This document shows, one piece after another, positions 1 to 9,511 of a stretch of DNA of 61,536 nucleotides. The stretch covers positions 1 to 61,536 of the forward strand of contig SCTY01000050.1 in NCBI GenBank assembly GCA_004297625.1, given 5' to 3'. The DNA is from Betaproteobacteria bacterium. Its GTDB lineage: Bacteria; Pseudomonadota; Gammaproteobacteria; Burkholderiales; SG8-39. Within the stretch, counting starts at the first letter, position 1. Each line of letters opens with the position of its first letter. The position numbers and the translations under genes were made by a program. The notes under the pieces are model-generated. The model did not search any database. It saw only the letters and a program-made list of their open reading frames with translations, and was not told the DNA's origin.

Positions 1-88
1 GTAGGCACACTATGCCCAGCTTCCGCAGTTCCGGGGGGTGACGCCGGATAGTCGGCGGCTTGTGTTCAACAAACAACGGGAGATGTTC

Positions 89-1246
89 ATGCAGAAAAAA
101 CTGTTAGCGCTCGCCGTAGCCGGCGCGCTCGCACCGGCTGCTGCCATGGCGCAGTCGACGGTCGAGATCTACGGCCGCGCGAACCTCAGCATCGATAGCT
201 GGAAGGCCGACGGCTCTACAGCTGGCACCGCCGCCGACTACAAGCGCCGCACGCGCGTTGTGGATTCGGGCTCGCGCCTCGGCTTCCGCGTCAACGAAGG
301 TCTCGGCGGCGGCATGCGCGCTTTCGTGGTGATGGAAACCGGTGTCAACATCGACAACGGCAACGACACGGGCCAAAGCGGCGTGACCAACACCTCGACC
401 GGCACTTGGGCGTCGCGCGACTCGTACGTCGGCGTCGGCGGCGGCTGGGGCGATGTGCGCTTCGGCCGGCAGTCGATCTGGTGGTCGAACGGCGTGATCG
501 CACAGACCGGCGCGAACTACATCAACACGGCGGCGGACGGCGTCATCAACGATCCCGGCCTGCTCGCCATCCCGGTCGCCCGTCAGTCGAACACCGTGTC
601 CTATAACTCGCCGACCTTTGGCGGCTTCAACGCGTCGTTGAGCTATTCACCGGGTTCGGAAAGCGCAGGTGCGGCTGCGAATACGGACGCGAGCGTCTGG
701 GGCATTACCGGCCGCTATACCAGCGGCGCGCTCCGTGCGCAGTTCGACTGGGCGCGTAACAAGTCCGCCTCACCAACCACGGGCGATCGGCCGTCGGTTA
801 CCGGCACCAAGGTGGGCGTGGGCTGGGCGTACGCTCCGGGCTCGCAGATCTCGGCCGTTATCGGCCGCTATCAGAACGACAATGTCGCAGCGTTGGCCGG
901 CTATACGACCGGAGGCGAGGATCTGAAGCAGAACTTCTGGATGTTGAACTGGGAACACATGATCGGGCCGTGGCAGCTTCTCGCCCAGTACTACCAGAAC
1001 GCCAAGGTTAAAGGCCTGACGGACGACTCCAATACGAGGGCTAAGGCCTACACGTTGGCCGGCAAGTACTACCTGTCCAAGCGCACCGGCGTGTACCTGA
1101 GCTACACCACTGTGCGGAACGAAGCTCGCCAGTTTGCCGATGCGTCGGGCGGCGGCTTTAGCTCCGCCGGATCAGGCGGCATCCCCGTGGGGAGCGCTGG
1201 CGCGGACGTCAAGGTCTGGGGCGTCGGCGTAATGCACAACTTCTAA
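89..1246 (+). CDS. Gram-negative general porin (OmpC/Omp32-like)
   Basis: This is an outer-membrane diffusion channel of the betaproteobacterial trimeric porin family. The predicted precursor has 385 residues, usual for the family. Residues 1-21 form a signal peptide ([10 protein letters not shown] start, AMA cleavage site), and the mature protein opens with the family hallmark [15 protein letters not shown]. The chain is Gly/aromatic-rich with alternating polarity, as expected of a beta barrel, and it ends in Phe, the outer-membrane sorting signal for BAM. I chose the ATG at 89 because GGGAG (78-82) lies 6 bases upstream; an in-frame ATG at 83 is possible, and a longer frame starting at 38 would bury the signal peptide. 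The gene is monocistronic and ends at a strong terminator. The ion preference cannot be read from sequence. Confidence 0.93.
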   Translation: MQKKLLALAVAGALAPAAAMAQSTVEIYGRANLSIDSWKADGSTAGTAADYKRRTRVVDSGSRLGFRVNEGLGGGMRAFVVMETGVNIDNGNDTGQSGVTNTSTGTWASRDSYVGVGGGWGDVRFGRQSIWWSNGVIAQTGANYINTAADGVINDPGLLAIPVARQSNTVSYNSPTFGGFNASLSYSPGSESAGAAANTDASVWGITGRYTSGALRAQFDWARNKSASPTTGDRPSVTGTKVGVGWAYAPGSQISAVIGRYQNDNVAALAGYTTGGEDLKQNFWMLNWEHMIGPWQLLAQYYQNAKVKGLTDDSNTRAKAYTLAGKYYLSKRTGVYLSYTTVRNEARQFADASGGGFSSAGSGGIPVGSAGADVKVWGVGVMHNF

Positions 1247-1275
1247 GCTTCGAAAAGCACCAAGCAGTTCCATCG

Positions 1276-1304
1276 ACGGGCGCCGCAAGGCGCCCGTTTT
1301 TTTT
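1276..1304 (+). terminator. Rho-independent terminator of the porin gene
   Basis: A perfect 9-bp stem (ACGGGCGCC pairing with GGCGCCCGT) closes a GCAA tetraloop and runs into eight T residues (1297-1304). It lies 30 bases after the porin stop and separates the porin from coq7. Confidence 0.9.
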
Positions 1305-1326
1305 GTGCCAAAATGGCCGTAGCAGC

Positions 1327-1950
1327 ATGATCTCGGACCGGTTAATCGGCGAATTCGATCGCACGCTGCGTGCCCTTGCCGGTGTGCACGAAGCGCTGCG
1401 CCCCAATCCTGCGGAAGAGATCCTGGAGGCCGAACTCGGGGAGAAGGAACGGGCGCACGCCGCCGGGCTCATGCGCGTGAACCACGTCGGCGAGATCTGC
1501 GCGCAGGCGCTTTACCAGGGACAGGCGATGACGGCGCGTGATCCGCACGCGCGAACAGCGCTCGAGCAGGCGGCGCGTGAAGAACAGGATCATCTCGCGT
1601 GGAGCGCCGAACGTATTCGCGAACTCGATGGCCGCACGAGCCTGCTCAATCCGCTCTGGTATGCCGGCTCGTTCGCCATGGGCGCCGCGGCAGGCGCTCT
1701 GGGCGACCGGTGGAATCTCGCTTTCCTCGCCGAAACCGAGCGGCAGGTAGAAGAGCATTTGACAGGTCACCTGGAAAAGCTGCCGCCGCAGGACAGACGC
1801 ACGCGAGCCGTCGTGGAGGCGATGCGCACCGATGAAGCGAAGCACCGCGATACGGCAATCCAACTCGGCGCCGCGGAGCTGCCGGCGCCGATCAAGCTGG
1901 CGATGCGGCTGGCTTCGAAGGTGATGACGACGCTGTCGTATCGTCTGTAA
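1327..1950 (+). CDS. coq7: Coq7-type demethoxyubiquinone hydroxylase
   Basis: This di-iron monooxygenase hydroxylates 2-polyprenyl-3-methyl-6-methoxy-1,4-benzoquinol in ubiquinone synthesis, replacing UbiF in many alpha- and betaproteobacteria. All six expected carboxylate and His ligands are visible in the 207-residue protein: E56 (NHVGE), E86 and H89 (EEQDH), E138 (ETERQ), and E170 and H173 (DEAKH). A hydrophobic, Gly/Ala-rich stretch around 112-126 fits the membrane-docking helix region. The ATG at 1327 gives the usual [15 protein letters not shown] start; an upstream in-frame ATG at 1303 would overlap the porin terminator. No strong Shine-Dalgarno site is visible. A glycosyltransferase begins only 3 bases after the stop. 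Confidence 0.95.
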   Translation: MISDRLIGEFDRTLRALAGVHEALRPNPAEEILEAELGEKERAHAAGLMRVNHVGEICAQALYQGQAMTARDPHARTALEQAAREEQDHLAWSAERIRELDGRTSLLNPLWYAGSFAMGAAAGALGDRWNLAFLAETERQVEEHLTGHLEKLPPQDRRTRAVVEAMRTDEAKHRDTAIQLGAAELPAPIKLAMRLASKVMTTLSYRL

Positions 1951-1953
1951 GTC

Positions 1954-2640
1954 TTGTTCAACGTTTACATCGGTTACGACGCGCGGGAATCCGTTGCGTT
2001 CTACACGCTGGCGCATTCGATCCTCAGACGCGCGTCGGCGCCGATCAGCATCACGCCTCTGATGCAGTCGCAATTGAAGGGCCTGTACAACCGGCCGCGC
2101 GGCCCTACGGAGTCCACGGAGTTCGCCCTTACGCGTTTTCTAGTTCCGGCGCTTTCCGACTACAGCGGCTGGTCGGTGTTCATGGACTGCGACATGCTGT
2201 GCCGCGCCGACATTACCGAGCTGCAGAGCTATATCGATCGCCAACGCGACAAGGCCATCCTCGTCTGCCAGCACGACTACGCGCCAAAGACGGAGCGCAA
2301 GTTCCTCGACCAGGTGCAGACCAAGTACCCGCGCAAGAACTGGTCGAGCTTCATGATCTTCAACAACGAACGCTGCAAGCGGCTGACGCCGGATTACGTG
2401 AATTCAGCTTCCGGGCTGGACCTGCATCGGTTCAGGTGGCTTGACGATTCCGAGATCGGCGCATTGCCGCTGGAATGGAACTGGCTCGTTGGAGAATACG
2501 AATACCGCCTGGACGCCAAGATGGTGCACTACACGCTGGGAGGGCCCTACTTCGACGAGTACAGGAACTGCCATTACGCCGAGGAGTGGTTCGCAGAGTT
2601 CGAGGCGCTTACTCGTCCACGACCTGCACATCCCGCGTGA
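1954..2640 (+). CDS. Putative nucleotide-sugar glycosyltransferase (GT8-like, DxD)
   Basis: This looks like a soluble GT-A-fold glycosyltransferase of 228 residues. It opens MFNVYIGYDARE, typical of GT8-like and capsule-type enzymes, and carries a DxD motif in VFMDCDMLCR (about residues 74-83), which in this fold binds the metal and nucleotide sugar. A later HYTLGGPYFDEYR segment resembles the conserved C-terminal HxxG region. No signal peptide or membrane segment is seen, so it is probably cytosolic. The start is a TTG 3 bases after the coq7 stop, implying translational coupling; no ATG lies near the conserved N-terminus. Its 3' end overlaps the convergent osmC-like gene by 32 bases. The sugar and acceptor are unknown. 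Confidence 0.72.
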   Translation: MFNVYIGYDARESVAFYTLAHSILRRASAPISITPLMQSQLKGLYNRPRGPTESTEFALTRFLVPALSDYSGWSVFMDCDMLCRADITELQSYIDRQRDKAILVCQHDYAPKTERKFLDQVQTKYPRKNWSSFMIFNNERCKRLTPDYVNSASGLDLHRFRWLDDSEIGALPLEWNWLVGEYEYRLDAKMVHYTLGGPYFDEYRNCHYAEEWFAEFEALTRPRPAHPA

Positions 2641-3028
2641 TCTCGGCGGTCTTGCCGAGCATCGCCGAGGCGGAGCAATATTTTTCGTGAGATAGCCGGA
2701 CCGCGTGCTCGACGAGATTTTTCTTGAGCGCGCGCCCGCGCACCGTGAACTGCATGTGGATCTTGGTGAAGACCTTGGGGTCCGTTTCGGCTCTCTCGGC
2801 GGCGAGCTTCACCTCGCAGCCGGTGACCTGCTGGCCGCTTTTCTTGAGGATGACCACCACGTCGTAGGCGGTACATCCGCCCGTGCCGAGGAGCACCATT
2901 TCCATCGGCCGCGGCGCGAGATTGCGGCCGCCGCCGTCGGGCGCACCATCCATCGCCACGACATGATTGCTGCCGGTTTCGGCAAGAAACGTCATGCCGT
3001 CGCCAATCCAACGCACCGTACATTCCAT
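2609..3028 (-). CDS. OsmC/YhfA family protein
   Basis: This 139-residue protein belongs to the OsmC-like superfamily, whose best-known members are thiol-dependent organic hydroperoxide reductases. The two family cysteines are present, one in GTGGCTAYD (about residue 53) and one in HEKYCSASAML (about residue 118). The overall pattern is closer to the E. coli YhfA branch, whose substrate is not established, than to Ohr. It stands alone on the reverse strand between two forward units, and its 3' end overlaps the upstream glycosyltransferase convergently. A role in peroxide or electrophile defence is inferred from the family. Confidence 0.85.
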   Translation of the reverse strand: MECTVRWIGDGMTFLAETGSNHVVAMDGAPDGGGRNLAPRPMEMVLLGTGGCTAYDVVVILKKSGQQVTGCEVKLAAERAETDPKVFTKIHMQFTVRGRALKKNLVEHAVRLSHEKYCSASAMLGKTAEITRDVQVVDE

Positions 3029-3044
3029 AAGAGGCTAGTTTATA

Positions 3045-3074
3045 TTGCGAATTGGGCTTTTTTTGGCGTAAAAT
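3045..3074 (+). promoter_or_regulatory. Sigma-70-like promoter of rplM-rpsI
   Basis: A -35 TTGCGA (3045-3050) and a -10 TAAAAT (3069-3074) are separated by 18 bases, about 25 bases ahead of the rplM start codon. The spacing and position fit a vegetative promoter for the ribosomal-protein pair. Confidence 0.6.
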
Positions 3075-3099
3075 CCGCACCTTTTCTCGATTCGGCGAA

Positions 3100-3528
3100 A
3101 TGAAAACTTACACGGCGAAGGCAGGCGAGGTCGAGCACGGCTGGTGCGTCGTCGACGCCCAAGGCAAGGTCCTGGGAAAGCTGGCCACGCAAATCGCGGT
3201 TCGCCTGCGCGGCAAGCATAAACCCGAATACACGCCTCACGTCGACACCGGCGATTACGTGGTCGTGGTCAACGCGGCCAAGCTGCGGGTGACCGGCAGG
3301 AAGCCCGAGCGCAAGATTTACTATCGGCACTCCGGTTTTCCCGGCGGACTCAAACAGACTAATTTCGCGAAGCTGCACGCCGCGAAGCCGGAGCGCGTGT
3401 TGCAGCACGCGGTCAAGGGCATGCTGCCCAAAGGCCCGCTCGGCTATGCGATGCTGAAGAAACTGAAGGTCTACGCGGGTGCCACGCACCCGCATTCGGC
3501 GCAGCAGCCGAAAACCCTGGAGATCTAA
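3100..3528 (+). CDS. rplM: 50S ribosomal protein L13
   Basis: L13 is an early-assembly 23S rRNA-binding protein of the large subunit. The 142-residue product is full length and shows the family features [12 protein letters not shown], the core [16 protein letters not shown], the HSGFPGGLK signature and C-terminal THPHSAQQP. The start at 3100 gives the canonical N-terminus; an upstream in-frame start at 3052 would overlap the promoter. rpsI follows after 2 bases, the nearly universal L13-S9 pair. Confidence 0.98.
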   Translation: MKTYTAKAGEVEHGWCVVDAQGKVLGKLATQIAVRLRGKHKPEYTPHVDTGDYVVVVNAAKLRVTGRKPERKIYYRHSGFPGGLKQTNFAKLHAAKPERVLQHAVKGMLPKGPLGYAMLKKLKVYAGATHPHSAQQPKTLEI

Positions 3529-3530
3529 GA

Positions 3531-3923
3531 ATGGTCGGCGATTATTACTACGGCACGGGACGGCGTAAGAGCGCCGTCGCGCGCGTGTTTCTCAAACCGG
3601 GCAAAGGCGAGCTCGTCGTCAACGGCAAGCCGGTGGACCAGTTCTTCGGCCGTGAGACGGGCCGCATGGTGGTTCGCCAGCCGCTTGACCTTACCAAGAG
3701 CACATCGAGCTTCGACATCCTGGTCAACGTCTACGGCGGTGGGGAAAGCGGGCAGGCAGGCGCCGTGCGCCACGGCATCGCGCGGGCGTTGATCGAGTAT
3801 GATGCAGGATTGAAGGCACAGCTGAGCGCGGCGGGGTTGGTGACGCGCGATGCGCGCGAGGTCGAGCGAAAGAAAGTCGGCCTGCACAAGGCGCGGCGGC
3901 GCAAGCAGTACTCGAAACGCTGA
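3531..3923 (+). CDS. rpsI: 30S ribosomal protein S9
   Basis: S9 binds 16S rRNA in the head of the small subunit, and its basic C-terminal tail reaches the P-site tRNA. The 130-residue product has [15 protein letters not shown] at the N-terminus, the central [19 protein letters not shown] signature and the invariant KRRKQYSKR tail ending in Lys-Arg. It follows rplM by 2 bases and is followed by a strong terminator, so the two form a compact operon. Confidence 0.98.
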   Translation: MVGDYYYGTGRRKSAVARVFLKPGKGELVVNGKPVDQFFGRETGRMVVRQPLDLTKSTSSFDILVNVYGGGESGQAGAVRHGIARALIEYDAGLKAQLSAAGLVTRDAREVERKKVGLHKARRRKQYSKR

Positions 3924-3942
3924 GCGAGACAGGTACCATGCG

Positions 3943-3968
3943 AAAGCCGCCCTCCGGGCGGCTTTTTT
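3943..3968 (+). terminator. Terminator after rpsI
   Basis: The stem AAAGCCGCC pairs with GGCGGCTTT around a CTCCG loop and runs into T residues up to 3968. It ends the rplM-rpsI unit 20 bases before argC. Confidence 0.9.
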
Positions 3969-3987
3969 GTTTCCAGGGTTATCCATC

Positions 3988-5028
3988 ATGCTGAAGGCGG
4001 GAATAGTTGGCGGCACCGGTTACACGGGCGTGGAGCTTCTCAGGCTCCTGGCGCAGCATCCGCACGTCGAGCTCAAGGCAATCACGTCTCGCAAAGAGGC
4101 GGGCACCCCGGTGACCGCGGTATTTCCGAGCCTGCGCGGGCGCGTCGAGCTGGCGTTCAGCGAGCCGAGGCCAGAGGCGCTGCGCGGGTGCGACGTGGTG
4201 TTTTTTGCCACGCCGAACGGCGTCGCGATGGGCGAGGCGCGCGCGCTGCTCGACGCCGGTGCGCGGGTGATCGATCTTTCGGCGGATTTCCGCATCAAGG
4301 ACGTAGGCGAGTGGGAGCGCTGGTACAGGACGAAGCACGCGGCGCCTGAATTGATCGGCGACGCGGTATACGGCCTCCCGGAGCTCAACCGGGAACGCAT
4401 TCGTGGCGCGCGGCTCGTCGCGAATCCGGGCTGCTATCCGACCGCAACGCAGTTAGGGTTCTTGCCGCTCGTCGAAGCCGGCGCGATCGATCTCGATCAT
4501 CTCATCGCGGACGCCAAATCCGGCGTGAGCGGCGCCGGACGCAAGACCGAGCAGCATCTCATGTTCTCGGAAGCGTCCGACAATTTCATGGCGTACAACG
4601 TTCCGGGGCACCGGCACTGGCCAGAAATCAGGCAGGGTCTCGCGCAGGCCGCGCGGCGCGAGGTCGGGCTGGTATTCACGGCGCATCTCACCCCTGCTAT
4701 CCGCGGCATCCATGCCACGCTTTACGGGCGCATCACGAAGGAGCTCGACTTCCAGGCGTTGTTCGAAAAGCGCTATGCCGCCGAGCCGTTCGTCGACGTG
4801 ATGCCGGCGGCCAGTCACCCGGACACCCGCTCCGTTCGCGCCGCCAACGTGTGCCGCATCGCCGTGCACCGCCCGCCCGAGGCAACGAACCGTTCCGACA
4901 CCCTGGTCGTGTTGTCCGTCATCGACAACCTGGTGAAGGGAGCCTCGGGACAGGCGGTGCAGAACATGAACCTCATGCTGGGGCTGCCTGAAACTGCAGG
5001 GCTGTCGCAGCTTCCGATCGTCCCCTGA
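3988..5028 (+). CDS. argC: N-acetyl-gamma-glutamyl-phosphate reductase
   Basis: ArgC reduces N-acetylglutamyl-5-phosphate to the semialdehyde with NADPH, the third step of arginine synthesis. The 346-residue protein starts [14 protein letters not shown], containing the dinucleotide-binding glycine motif. The catalytic cysteine is C149 in NPGCYPT, and the C-terminal [16 protein letters not shown] segment is characteristic of type 1 ArgC. The ATG at 3988 gives the canonical start; a longer frame would run back through the terminator. Its stop overlaps the next start (TGATG), so the downstream membrane protein is translationally coupled. Confidence 0.97.
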   Translation: MLKAGIVGGTGYTGVELLRLLAQHPHVELKAITSRKEAGTPVTAVFPSLRGRVELAFSEPRPEALRGCDVVFFATPNGVAMGEARALLDAGARVIDLSADFRIKDVGEWERWYRTKHAAPELIGDAVYGLPELNRERIRGARLVANPGCYPTATQLGFLPLVEAGAIDLDHLIADAKSGVSGAGRKTEQHLMFSEASDNFMAYNVPGHRHWPEIRQGLAQAARREVGLVFTAHLTPAIRGIHATLYGRITKELDFQALFEKRYAAEPFVDVMPAASHPDTRSVRAANVCRIAVHRPPEATNRSDTLVVLSVIDNLVKGASGQAVQNMNLMLGLPETAGLSQLPIVP

Positions 5029-5780
5029 TGCGTGGCCCTTTCTGGAAACTGCGCCACCGCTTCGGCATCGCCGCACCGCGCGTTGAAATCCACTCGCAAA
5101 TCCCCTGGTATTTACGCTGGGCGGGAATCGCCCTCTTGCTCGGGATATCGGCCCTCTCGGCGGCGTGGATTTATGACGCCGGACGCCGCTTCGCGGGCTT
5201 CGATCAGTCGGAAGTAAGAGAGCAGCTGATTCGGGTCAAAGGCGAGCTCGACGCTGCGCGCGCGGAACTGGAGAGGCTGCGGGCGATCGCCAACGCGGCA
5301 GACAGCCGGGTTTCCATTGAGCGGACCGCACAGCAAGAGCTGGCGCAACAAATCCGCACGCTGGAACAGGACAACGCCCGCATCCGCGAGGAACTCGCCA
5401 CCTTCGAAAGCATGCTTTCGTCCGACGCGAGAAGCGGCCAGGTGCTGTCCGTATACCGCTTCAAGGTTGAACCCGACGTGCTCCCGGGGGAGTACCGCTA
5501 TCACCTGCTTCTCGTAACGCCGAGCGCCCGGCGCGAGCGTGAATTCAATGGTCGCCTCGAGCTGGTAGTCAACCTGCAGGATGCCGGCCGGAATGTTATG
5601 ATGAGCTTCCCGCAGCCGGCGGACGCCGGGGCAGGCGCTTTCAAGTTGGCTTTCAAGTACTTCCGAAGGGTTGAAGGGACCTTCCGGGTGAGCCCGAAGG
5701 CAAAGGTTGAAAGCGTGCAGGTGCGGGTTTACGAGAACGGCTCGACCCAGCCTCGCGCTACGCAAAGCGTGGCCCTGTAG
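5028..5780 (+). CDS. Inner-membrane coiled-coil protein (DUF6776-like)
   Basis: The function is unknown. The 250-residue protein has a short basic N-terminus, one membrane segment at about residues 30-46 (AGIALLLGISALSAAWIY), and a long acidic/basic heptad-like coiled coil at about 65-130. A beta-rich C-terminal domain follows (about 140-250) and is probably periplasmic. It overlaps argC by one base and precedes the bactofilin gene by 22 bases, an order I recall from many betaproteobacteria. A bitopic coiled-coil protein beside a bactofilin suggests a structural or positioning role, but that is inference. Confidence 0.75.
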   Translation: MRGPFWKLRHRFGIAAPRVEIHSQIPWYLRWAGIALLLGISALSAAWIYDAGRRFAGFDQSEVREQLIRVKGELDAARAELERLRAIANAADSRVSIERTAQQELAQQIRTLEQDNARIREELATFESMLSSDARSGQVLSVYRFKVEPDVLPGEYRYHLLLVTPSARREREFNGRLELVVNLQDAGRNVMMSFPQPADAGAGAFKLAFKYFRRVEGTFRVSPKAKVESVQVRVYENGSTQPRATQSVAL

Positions 5781-5802
5781 GCGAGCCGGAAAGGGAGGCA
5801 GC

Positions 5803-6201
5803 GTGTTCAACAAGACGAGCAAGCCGCAGAACAGGATCGACAGCCTCATCGGCGCGACGACGCGCATCGAGGGCAATGTATTCTTCAGCGGCGGACTGCG
5901 CGTCGACGGCATGGTTCGCGGCAATGTCGCAGGGGTCGACGACCAGCCGGCCACGCTCGTGGTGTCTTCGGACGCCCGGATCGACGGGGAGGTCCAGGCT
6001 GCCCATATCGTGGTGAACGGCACCATAAATGGCCCGGTGCACGCTACGGAGACGCTCGAACTCCAGGCGGGCTCCAGGGTCAAAGGGGACGTGTACTACA
6101 AGAGCATCGAAATCCATCAGGGGGCCGTGGTCGAAGGGCGCCTTGTGCATCATCCCGCCGAAATGAAGGGCGTAGAGCTCAAGCTCGCGTCGGGCGGATA
6201 A
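5803..6201 (+). CDS. Bactofilin
   Basis: Bactofilins are polymerising cytoskeletal proteins that scaffold local cell-envelope events. This 132-residue member has a short N-terminal tail ([13 protein letters not shown]) followed by the right-handed beta-helix core at about residues 14-115, seen as repeats such as [34 protein letters not shown] and [16 protein letters not shown]. The GTG at 5803 is the start because AGGGAGG sits just upstream (5792-5798) and the product begins at the usual place; a frame open back to 5707 would overlap the upstream gene. It lies between a coiled-coil membrane protein and erpA. Confidence 0.9.
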   Translation: MFNKTSKPQNRIDSLIGATTRIEGNVFFSGGLRVDGMVRGNVAGVDDQPATLVVSSDARIDGEVQAAHIVVNGTINGPVHATETLELQAGSRVKGDVYYKSIEIHQGAVVEGRLVHHPAEMKGVELKLASGG

Positions 6202-6217
6202 CCAGGAGCGAAGGGAA

Positions 6218-6568
6218 ATGAGCGAAGTTACCGAGATGCCGGCCCCGCTGTTGTTTACGGACAGCGCGGCGAACAAGGTCAAGCAGCTGATCGAGGAGGA
6301 AGGAAATCCAGAGCTCAAGCTCCGGGTTTTCGTCACCGGCGGCGGCTGCTCCGGTTTTCAATACGGCTTCACTTTTGACGAAGTGCAGAGCGAAGATGAT
6401 GCCGTGATGGAGAAAAACGGCGTGCGGCTGCTCATTGACCCGATGAGCTACCAGTACCTCACGGGCGCCGAAATCGACTACCAGGAAGGCCTCGAAGGCG
6501 CGCAATTCGTGATCAAGAACCCGAACGCGCAGAGCACTTGCGGCTGCGGGTCTTCGTTCTCCGTTTAA
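6218..6568 (+). CDS. erpA: Iron-sulfur cluster insertion protein ErpA
   Basis: ErpA is an A-type carrier that delivers Fe-S clusters to apoproteins. The 116-residue protein carries the three cluster-binding cysteines, C44 ([11 protein letters not shown]) and C108 and C110 (STCGCGSSF). Acidic residues in the FDEVQSEDD segment suit ErpA better than IscA. A purine-rich site (AGGAGCGAAGGG) precedes the ATG. It ends the forward housekeeping run and is followed by a terminator. Confidence 0.95.
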   Translation: MSEVTEMPAPLLFTDSAANKVKQLIEEEGNPELKLRVFVTGGGCSGFQYGFTFDEVQSEDDAVMEKNGVRLLIDPMSYQYLTGAEIDYQEGLEGAQFVIKNPNAQSTCGCGSSFSV

Positions 6569-6585
6569 GCACGCTGCAGTAAACG

Positions 6586-6609
6586 AAAAGGGGCTTCGGC
6601 CCCTTTTTT
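6586..6609 (+). terminator. Terminator between erpA and the convergent TPR gene
   Basis: The stem AAAAGGGGC pairs with GCCCCTTTT around a stable TTCG tetraloop and runs into T residues up to 6609. The hairpin may also serve the reverse-strand TPR gene, whose stop codon lies inside the T tract, although its own T run on that strand is short. Confidence 0.85.
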
Positions 6610-8161
6610 ATTGCCTTGCGAGGTCGCCTTCGAGGCGTTCGAGGGCGGAATCCCAGGATCCATCCCGGGCCTGCCGATACAGCAATGCCTGATCAAACCA
6701 CGGCGATCGCTCGCCGCTTGCCATCCAGCGCCATTCGGCAGGATAAGTGACCAGCACGCGCGTTCGCTTACCGAGCGCTTCGTTCAGGTGCACATTGGTG
6801 TTGCTCACGGCGATGTAGTCATCGAGCACGGCCAGCAGCGCAAGCGCGTCCTGAAGCTCCTGATTGACCCATGAGAAGTCGTGGATCCGGTGCTGCGCCG
6901 CGGTGCCGAGCGCGTTGAGGTCGTTCGAATCGCCGCCCCGCTGCAGAGAGACCAACGTGCCCGGCGCCGACCGGAGAGTGTCGCCCAGCGCTTCGGGCGG
7001 GACTCGCTTGAACAAGCTGTCTCCGGGCGATCGCATGTCCTCCCATCGGATGCCTGCCTGCCAGGTGATTCCCATGTAGGGCGGCGGCCCGCAGGTCGCA
7101 AGCCGGTCCCGCATTGCCGCCACCCGCGCCGCATCCGGGGCGAGGCGTATTGACGGCGCCGCTCCTGCGTTCAGCATCGACGGCAGATCGCCCACCAAAA
7201 TCCTTGCGGCGTCGGGTCCCGTTGAGGAAAACCAACCTTGCGGCAGGATCGGTCGTAAGCGGGCGTCGACATCCAGATGCACTGCGCTTGCCAGCTTGGC
7301 GATGCTCGTTACGAACCGTGTGAAAAACAGCGTATCGCCCAGCCCTTGCTCCCCGCACAAGATGACCTCGCGGTCACGCATCGAGTCCAAGGCCGGAAGC
7401 GGGGAGTCCAACGGCATGGCGCGCCGCCGAAGCCAAGCGAGTCGGTCGGGCCGCCATCGATACTCCGCCCAGCCAGACTCAAACTCCCCACACGACAACA
7501 GCACCTGAGCCTTGGCGAAGCGCGCTTCAGCATTTCCAGGCTCATGTGCGATCACAAGATCAACATCCTGCAGTGCGCCGGCGGTATGGCCCGCTTCATG
7601 GCGGGCCAGGGCCCGTGCCACGCGATATCCCGCGTGCTTCGGCGCAAGGCCAATGCACCGGTCGAGCAGTTCCAGCGCTTCGTTCCACCGTCTTCTTACC
7701 CGGCACACCTGCGCGAGGTTCACGAGGAGATCGGGTTCATCGGGAAACCGCAGCAGCGACTCGCGAATTGCGGCGTCGGCCTCGTCGAACTTGCCCTGCT
7801 GAACGAGAACAAGCCCCAGGTTGATAGGCGGCGCTTCATTTGCGGGTTGAAGCGCGCCCGCCCGCCTGAAGGCGTGCGCCGCCTGCTCGAAGCCGCGGTT
7901 GGCGCGAAGCAGGTTCCCCAGGTTGAACCAGGCATCGGCGTTCGAGGGAAACTCCTCGATCAAGCGCCGCAGAACCCGTATCGCCTCGTCGCGCGCGTCC
8001 GCGCGCCAGAGGGCGTACGCGAGCATCAATCGCGGGCGCGGCGCGTGGCGCTCGGCGCGGACCGCCGCGCGGAGCGTTTCCACCGCCTCGTTGAACCGAC
8101 CTGCGGCGAGCTGGCTCTCGGCGAGCCGGAGCTTCTCCGCGCCCTCGGACGCGCGCCTCAT
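6608..8161 (-). CDS. TPR-repeat glycosyltransferase-like protein, copy 1
   Basis: This 517-residue protein has an N-terminal array of about six tetratricopeptide repeats (roughly residues 8-230; for example DAWFNLGNLLRANRGFEQAA and LLVNLAQVCRVRRRWNEALE). A C-terminal domain follows (about 255-505) resembling the GT9/GT41-type fold found in bacterial TPR glycosyltransferases. Marker motifs are GEQGLGDTLFF, VSLQRGG, YIAVSNTNVHLNEALG and TYPAEWRWM. Such proteins often modify flagellin or other surface proteins, but the substrate here is unknown. No signal peptide is present. A paralogue lies at 10716-12263 on the other strand, and the two bracket the M23 peptidase and tyrS. In related genomes I recall anmK in this position. 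Confidence 0.78.
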   Translation of the reverse strand: MRRASEGAEKLRLAESQLAAGRFNEAVETLRAAVRAERHAPRPRLMLAYALWRADARDEAIRVLRRLIEEFPSNADAWFNLGNLLRANRGFEQAAHAFRRAGALQPANEAPPINLGLVLVQQGKFDEADAAIRESLLRFPDEPDLLVNLAQVCRVRRRWNEALELLDRCIGLAPKHAGYRVARALARHEAGHTAGALQDVDLVIAHEPGNAEARFAKAQVLLSCGEFESGWAEYRWRPDRLAWLRRRAMPLDSPLPALDSMRDREVILCGEQGLGDTLFFTRFVTSIAKLASAVHLDVDARLRPILPQGWFSSTGPDAARILVGDLPSMLNAGAAPSIRLAPDAARVAAMRDRLATCGPPPYMGITWQAGIRWEDMRSPGDSLFKRVPPEALGDTLRSAPGTLVSLQRGGDSNDLNALGTAAQHRIHDFSWVNQELQDALALLAVLDDYIAVSNTNVHLNEALGKRTRVLVTYPAEWRWMASGERSPWFDQALLYRQARDGSWDSALERLEGDLARQ

Positions 8162-8195
8162 GCGCGCAGTCTAGCAAGCGCGCTGCGGCGTACGT

Positions 8196-9437
8196 CTATT
8201 CCAGCAAAGCGAGGTTGCTGTTCGCGAGAAGCTCGAGACGCGCGACGAGCGGCTCGGCGTATGCGCGGAAGGCGGGCAGGTCTTGTGGCGGGACGGGAAG
8301 CGCCGCGGGCATCGCGATCGAGAAAGGATTGCGCGCCTCGCCGCCGACGCGGAACTCGTAGTGCAGGTGCGGACCCGTCGCCCAGCCCGTCATGCCGACG
8401 AAGCCAATGGTGTCGTTTTGCCCCACGCGCGCGCCGCGCTTGACGGCGATCCTGCTGAGATGCGCGTAGACGGTTGAATAACCGCCATGGTGGCGCAGAA
8501 TGACCACGTTGCCGTATCCGCCCCGCGGACCCGCGTAGTCCACTACGGCGTCACCCACCGCCCGCACGCGAGTACCTATAGGCGCAGCGTAGTCGATTCC
8601 TTTATGCGCGCGCCATTCGCGCGCAATGGGATGCTTGCGCATGCCGAACCCGGAGCTGACGCGCGAAAACTCCAGCGGCGAGCGCAGGAACGCTTTGCGG
8701 AGATTCTTGCCGTCGGGCGCGTAGTAGCCGCTGCCGAAATGTACTGCGCGATACGTTTTGCCCTGGTTGACGAACTCGGCAGCGAGAACCCGCCCGGCGC
8801 GCACCGGCCTGCCGGCGAGATCATGGACCTCGTAGACCACCATGAACTGATCGCCCTTGCGCAGGTCCCGATGAAAATCGATGTCGCCGCCGAACACGTC
8901 GGCGAGCTGGATCGCCACGCTGTCGGGGATGCCGGCCGCGTCGCTCGCCGCGAACAGCGAGCTGCGGATGACGCTGGATTTCATCGCGATATGCGTATAG
9001 AGCGGCGCGCGCTCCTCCGTTACCCCGAAACCGGTTCCTTCGGGGACGATCTGCACCAAGGTGTCGCGGGTGGACAGGAAGCTGAGCGAGAGCGGCTGGC
9101 CCTCCGCGCCCACCTCTGCGGTCACTTGGTAGCCCGGCCGCAACGCCTGCAGGGCGCGCACGCGCGCCAGGCGCCCCACGTTCTCGTCGTCGATGCCGAG
9201 GCGGCCGAGAAAAGCCGGCAACGTGTCGCCACGCTGGAAACGCTCCTCGCGGATATAGGACGCGGGCGAGGGCAGCAAAGCCTCTTCGGGGATCGGAATG
9301 GTTTCCACCGAAGAGGTCGTGGCGAGCGCTTGCTCGTCCATAGACGAGGGTGCGATGGTGGCAAACGCAGCGACCGCCCCGGAAACGGCCAAAGCGGCGA
9401 TTGCAGCGGTACGTCCCAGGGGCCCTAAGGTGGCCAT
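8196..9437 (-). CDS. M23 family murein endopeptidase (MepM-like)
   Basis: This is a LytM-type zinc endopeptidase expected to cleave peptidoglycan cross-links in the periplasm. The 413-residue protein has an N-terminal signal anchor (about residues 9-29), then a region with LysM/OapA-like features ([16 protein letters not shown], about 67-82). The C-terminal peptidase M23 domain covers about 255-385. Zinc and catalytic residues are visible: H278 and D282 (HKGIDYAAP), H326 (YAHLS) and H357/H359 (GPHLHYEF). It is divergent from tyrS, with 74 bases between the two starts, the usual betaproteobacterial arrangement. Confidence 0.92.
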   Translation of the reverse strand: MATLGPLGRTAAIAALAVSGAVAAFATIAPSSMDEQALATTSSVETIPIPEEALLPSPASYIREERFQRGDTLPAFLGRLGIDDENVGRLARVRALQALRPGYQVTAEVGAEGQPLSLSFLSTRDTLVQIVPEGTGFGVTEERAPLYTHIAMKSSVIRSSLFAASDAAGIPDSVAIQLADVFGGDIDFHRDLRKGDQFMVVYEVHDLAGRPVRAGRVLAAEFVNQGKTYRAVHFGSGYYAPDGKNLRKAFLRSPLEFSRVSSGFGMRKHPIAREWRAHKGIDYAAPIGTRVRAVGDAVVDYAGPRGGYGNVVILRHHGGYSTVYAHLSRIAVKRGARVGQNDTIGFVGMTGWATGPHLHYEFRVGGEARNPFSIAMPAALPVPPQDLPAFRAYAEPLVARLELLANSNLALLE

Positions 9438-9511
9438 GTATTCGGCTAGAATCCCTTGTTTTTCAGAAGCCTGCGCAGTCTAGCAAAGAAGGCGGGGGTC
9501 GAAAATCGAAT

